Shown here one piece after another: positions 61,352 through 64,000 of a DNA stretch of 64,000 nt. The stretch is from Martinezella multihospitum (GTDB lineage: Bacteria > Pseudomonadota > Alphaproteobacteria > Rhizobiales > Rhizobiaceae), in contig NZ_FMAG01000004.1 of the NCBI RefSeq assembly GCF_900094585.1, forward strand, positions 868,001 through 932,000. The letters run 5' to 3'. Each line of letters begins with the position of its first letter. The first letter of the stretch is position 1. The notes under the pieces are model-generated. The model was not told the origin of the DNA. It was given only the letters and a program-made list of their open reading frames with translations, and did not search any database. The translations under genes and the position numbers were made by a program.

Positions 61352-62665
61352 ATGAAGAGGATTCTTGCTGTAATGCTGTCTTCGGCCGCCGGCTGCTCAC
61401 TGGCTGCAGGCTTGGCTCAAGCTGAGGAATTGACCATCGCCACCGTCAACAATGGCGATATGATCATCATGCAAAAGCTTTCCCCCGAATGGGAAAAGCA
61501 GACGGGCAACAAGCTCAACTGGGTCGTTCTCGAAGAAAACGTGCTCCGCCAGAAGCTGACGACGGACATCGCGACGAAGGGCGGCCAATACGACATCATG
61601 ACCATCGGCGGCTATGAGGCGCCGATCTGGGGCAAGAAGGGCTGGCTTCAGCCGATCGACGATCTCGGCGATGATTATGACTATGGCGACCTGCTCGCGC
61701 CCATCAAATCCGGCCTGACTGTCGACGGCAAGCTCTATGCCGTACCATTCTATACCGAAAGCTCGTTTACCCTCTACCGCAAGGATCTGTTCGACGCTGC
61801 GGGCCTCAAGATGCCCGACCAGCCGACTTACGATCAGATCAAGGAATTTGCAGACAAGCTCACCGACAAGTCCAAGGAGCAATACGGCCTTTGCCTGCGC
61901 GGCAAGCCGGGTTGGGGCGAGAACATGGCTTTCCTCGGAACCATGATCAATACCTATGGCGGCCGCTGGTTCGACATGGACTGGAAACCGCAGATCAATT
62001 CCGCGCCGTGGAAGAAGGCCATCACCGATTACGTCGACCTCATGAAGAAGGACGGCCCTCCCGGCGTGACCTCAAACGGCTTCAACGAGAACCAGGCCCT
62101 GTTCTCGACCGGCCATTGCGCCATGTGGATCGACGCCACATCTGCCGCCGGCCGCGTCTATGACCCGAAGCAGAGCCAGGTGGCCGACAAGATCGCCTTC
62201 ACGCGCGCTCCGGTCAATGTGACCCCGAATGGGTCGAGCTGGTCATGGTCGTGGAACCTCGCGATTCCAACTTCTTCCACCAAGGAAGAGGCGGCGAAAT
62301 CCTTCATCAAGTGGGCCACGTCCAAGCAATATGTGAAGATGGTCGGCGAGAAGGAGGGCTGGGTTGCCGTTCCGCCCGGCACTCGCAAGTCCACCTACGA
62401 CCTGCCTGAGTATCAGAAGGCTGCGCCTTTTGCTGCCACCGTCGAGAAGGCCATCCTATCCGCCGATCCGGCACATCCGACCAAGGATCCGGTTCCCTAC
62501 ACCGGCGTCCAGTTCGTCGCGATCCCGGAATTCCAGGGGATCGGAACGATCGTCGGTCAGCAAATCGCGTCGGCGCTTGCAGGCCAGCAAACCGTCGATG
62601 CCGCTCTCGACAATGCGCAGAAGCAGGTCGAGCGCGAGATGAAAAAGGCCGGCTACCCCAAGTGA
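61352..62665 (+). CDS. polyol-binding protein of ABC importer (SmoE-like)
   Basis: A 437-residue family 1 extracellular solute-binding protein with a signal peptide ending near AQA-EE (residue 24). The core has GGQYDIMTIGGYEAPIWGKKG, YAVPFYTESSFTLYRKDLFD and FNENQALFSTGHCAMWIDAT, resembling sorbitol/mannitol-binding SmoE of rhizobia. AAGGAGGAG precedes the ATG. With the tagatose-type enzymes divergent, a hexitol such as galactitol or altritol is a reasonable ligand guess. Confidence 0.85.
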   Translation: MKRILAVMLSSAAGCSLAAGLAQAEELTIATVNNGDMIIMQKLSPEWEKQTGNKLNWVVLEENVLRQKLTTDIATKGGQYDIMTIGGYEAPIWGKKGWLQPIDDLGDDYDYGDLLAPIKSGLTVDGKLYAVPFYTESSFTLYRKDLFDAAGLKMPDQPTYDQIKEFADKLTDKSKEQYGLCLRGKPGWGENMAFLGTMINTYGGRWFDMDWKPQINSAPWKKAITDYVDLMKKDGPPGVTSNGFNENQALFSTGHCAMWIDATSAAGRVYDPKQSQVADKIAFTRAPVNVTPNGSSWSWSWNLAIPTSSTKEEAAKSFIKWATSKQYVKMVGEKEGWVAVPPGTRKSTYDLPEYQKAAPFAATVEKAILSADPAHPTKDPVPYTGVQFVAIPEFQGIGTIVGQQIASALAGQQTVDAALDNAQKQVEREMKKAGYPK

Positions 62666-62677
62666 GGTAGCCGCCTC

Positions 62678-62701
62678 GCCCGCGGTGTCGCGACCGCGGG
62701 C
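62678..62701 (+). terminator. intercistronic stem-loop after the binding-protein gene
   Basis: GCCCGCGGT and ACCGCGGGC form a perfect 9-base stem with a 6-base loop, 12 bases after the binding-protein stop in the 153-base gap before the permease gene. No T-run. It takes the same position as the stem-loops in four other importer operons of the window. Confidence 0.65.
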
Positions 62702-62818
62702 TTCCTCCCGGAGGGTTCCGGCAGCGTCGGCTGTCGGAACTCCGGCTTGCTTTCCTTCCCAATCGCCTCCCCCCGATCGCCGTCATCCGGCGACCGAGGC
62801 ACGGCGAAGAGGTTTTCG

Positions 62819-63727
62819 ATGACAACGATTTCGCGTGAATTCATCCGGCGGACACAGAAGCATTCCGGCCGCTCGATCCGAACCGGCCCGCTTCTTGCGC
62901 CTGCGGTCGGCCTTCTCTTCGCCTGGATGATCGTTCCGCTTGCCCTGACACTCTGGTTCTCGGTTCAATATTACAATCTGCTTGAGCCGCTGAGCGCCGG
63001 TTTCGCCGGTCTCGACAACTATTCCTATCTGATAACCGACGACGGTCTTCTGGCGGCAGTCTTCCGGACCCTCGTCATTCTTTTTGCCGTGCTGGCTCTG
63101 TCCATCGGTTTCGGAGTGGTGTTCGCGCTGCTTTTCGATGTCGAGTTCGCCGGGCGCGGAATTGCACGGCTTCTGATCATCGCCCCTTTCTTCGTGATGC
63201 CGACGGTCACCGCGCTGATCTGGAAAAATCTCCTGATGCACCCGGTCAATGGGCTCTTTGCCTATCTTGCCAAGCTCGTCGGCCTGGCGCCGATCGACTG
63301 GTTCGTGCAGATCCCGATGACCTCCATCATCATCATCGTCGCCTGGCAGTGGATACCGTTTGCGACGCTGATCCTGATGACCGCCATGCAGTCGCTCGAC
63401 CGCGAGCAGATGGAAGCGGCCCGCCTCGATGGCTCCCGAGGATGGTCAACCTTCAGGCATATCATTCTGCCACATCTGCTTCGGCCAATCTCCGTCGTCG
63501 TCATGATCGAGACCATCTTTCTGCTTGCGGTGTTTGCGGAGATCCAGGTCACGACGTCAGGTGGCCCGGGTACGGCAACCACTACGCTCACTTACTTCAT
63601 CTACAACAAGGCCCTTCTCCAATGGGATGTTGGAGCCGCATCGGCCGGAGGCGTCTTTGCGATCATCCTTGCGAATGTCGTCGCGGCATTCCTGATTCGC
63701 ACCGTCGCCCGCAATCTGGACAATTGA
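62819..63727 (+). CDS. polyol ABC importer permease 1 (SmoF-like)
   Basis: A 302-residue MalF-type permease with six spans. The EAA loop reads EQMEAARLDGSRGWSTFRHI, and FAEIQVTTSGGPGTATTTL is the usual C-terminal signature. ATG 62819 has GAAGAGG 7 bases upstream. A second permease gene follows after 12 bases. Confidence 0.88.
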   Translation: MTTISREFIRRTQKHSGRSIRTGPLLAPAVGLLFAWMIVPLALTLWFSVQYYNLLEPLSAGFAGLDNYSYLITDDGLLAAVFRTLVILFAVLALSIGFGVVFALLFDVEFAGRGIARLLIIAPFFVMPTVTALIWKNLLMHPVNGLFAYLAKLVGLAPIDWFVQIPMTSIIIIVAWQWIPFATLILMTAMQSLDREQMEAARLDGSRGWSTFRHIILPHLLRPISVVVMIETIFLLAVFAEIQVTTSGGPGTATTTLTYFIYNKALLQWDVGAASAGGVFAIILANVVAAFLIRTVARNLDN

Positions 63728-63739
63728 GGGAAGACCAGA

Positions 63740-64000
63740 ATGGCAAGACGAAACAACCTCATTCATTCTCAGAAGCTCTGGTGCGGTATCGGTGGTTGGA
63801 CCGCAGCACTGCTGATGTTCTTTCCGATCCTCTGGATGCTCATGGCATCTTTCAAAACGGAAATCGATGCGGTGGCGACTCCTCCGAAGATATTCTTTAC
63901 GCCGACGCTGGAGAACTTCGTCGACGTCAACGCCCGTGCCAATTACGTCCAATATGCATTGAACAGTGTCGTCGAGAGTATCGGCTCGACTATCCTGTGC
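63740..64000 (+). CDS. polyol ABC importer permease 2 (SmoG-like), partial
   Basis: The first 87 residues of a MalG-type permease, cut by the window end. One span (WTAALLMFFPILWMLMASF) is followed by the characteristic KTEIDAVATPPKIFFTPTLENF segment. The ATG is preceded by GAGGGAAG. An ATPase gene and probably polyol dehydrogenases are expected beyond the window. Confidence 0.85.
   Translation, partial: MARRNNLIHSQKLWCGIGGWTAALLMFFPILWMLMASFKTEIDAVATPPKIFFTPTLENFVDVNARANYVQYALNSVVESIGSTILC

Noticed and set aside
1..64000. CRISPR arrays, prophage, integrase or intact insertion sequences
   Set aside because: No regularly spaced repeats, no integrase or transposase motifs and no paired terminal repeats were seen on reading both strands.

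Overview
The window looks like part of a Rhizobiaceae replicon (Rhizobium, Agrobacterium or Sinorhizobium type). It has moderately high GC and dense short operons joined by ATGA or TGATG overlaps. Many ABC importers each sit next to their own regulator, and the polysaccharide cluster resembles one known from Sinorhizobium meliloti. No rRNA, tRNA, replication gene, intact insertion sequence or CRISPR array was seen. The run of self-contained catabolic cassettes would fit a chromid or megaplasmid, but that is inference.

Layout. (1) 1-1369: the end of a SpoIIE-type phosphatase, an HATPase-like protein and a STAS protein, forming a partner-switching set. (2) 1945-11349: an extracellular polysaccharide cluster with UDP-xylose synthase, UDP-sugar 4-epimerase, a family 2 glycosyltransferase, an atypical UDP-glucose dehydrogenase, a GH26-like glycosidase between two DUF995 secreted proteins, and a CuxR-like AraC regulator with a PilZ-like RxxxR motif. 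(3) 11495-19575: a LacI regulator, a ribose-type ABC importer and a GH38 alpha-mannosidase, with two copies of a 14-bp operator candidate. (4) 20060-20449: a broken rhodanese gene. (5) 20530-29756: a polar amino-acid importer, GntR and LysR regulators, an FMN monooxygenase with flavin reductase, an aminotransferase and an agmatinase-family enzyme. (6) 29999-38467: an XRE-cupin regulator, a ribose-type importer and a tightly coupled set of five enzymes (phosphotriesterase-like, amidotransferase-like, PfkB kinase, BtpA-like, M20 amidohydrolase). I cannot assign this set to a known pathway, and it is my best candidate for an undescribed system. (7) 38680-48922: a hydroxyproline-like catabolic operon (Ser/Cys-type proline racemase homologue, FAD oxidase, DapA-like lyase, aldehyde dehydrogenase, two SDRs, importer) divergent from a GntR/FCD regulator, followed by a ProC-like pseudogene. 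(8) 49889-57558: two sulfatases, their formylglycine-generating enzyme, a sulfonate-type importer and a LacI regulator. (9) 58811-64000: a GatZ/KbaZ-family enzyme, a PfkB kinase and the start of a polyol (Smo-type) importer, probably for tagatose-yielding hexitols.

A pattern crosses the cassettes. In all five operons where a binding-protein gene is transcribed ahead of other transporter genes, the gap after it holds a GC-rich stem-loop (13838-13866, 22674-22706, 31699-31727, 47138-47161, 62678-62701). Paired operator-like repeats also stand in front of five of the regulated units. All functional assignments come from reading motifs and context; no database search was run.
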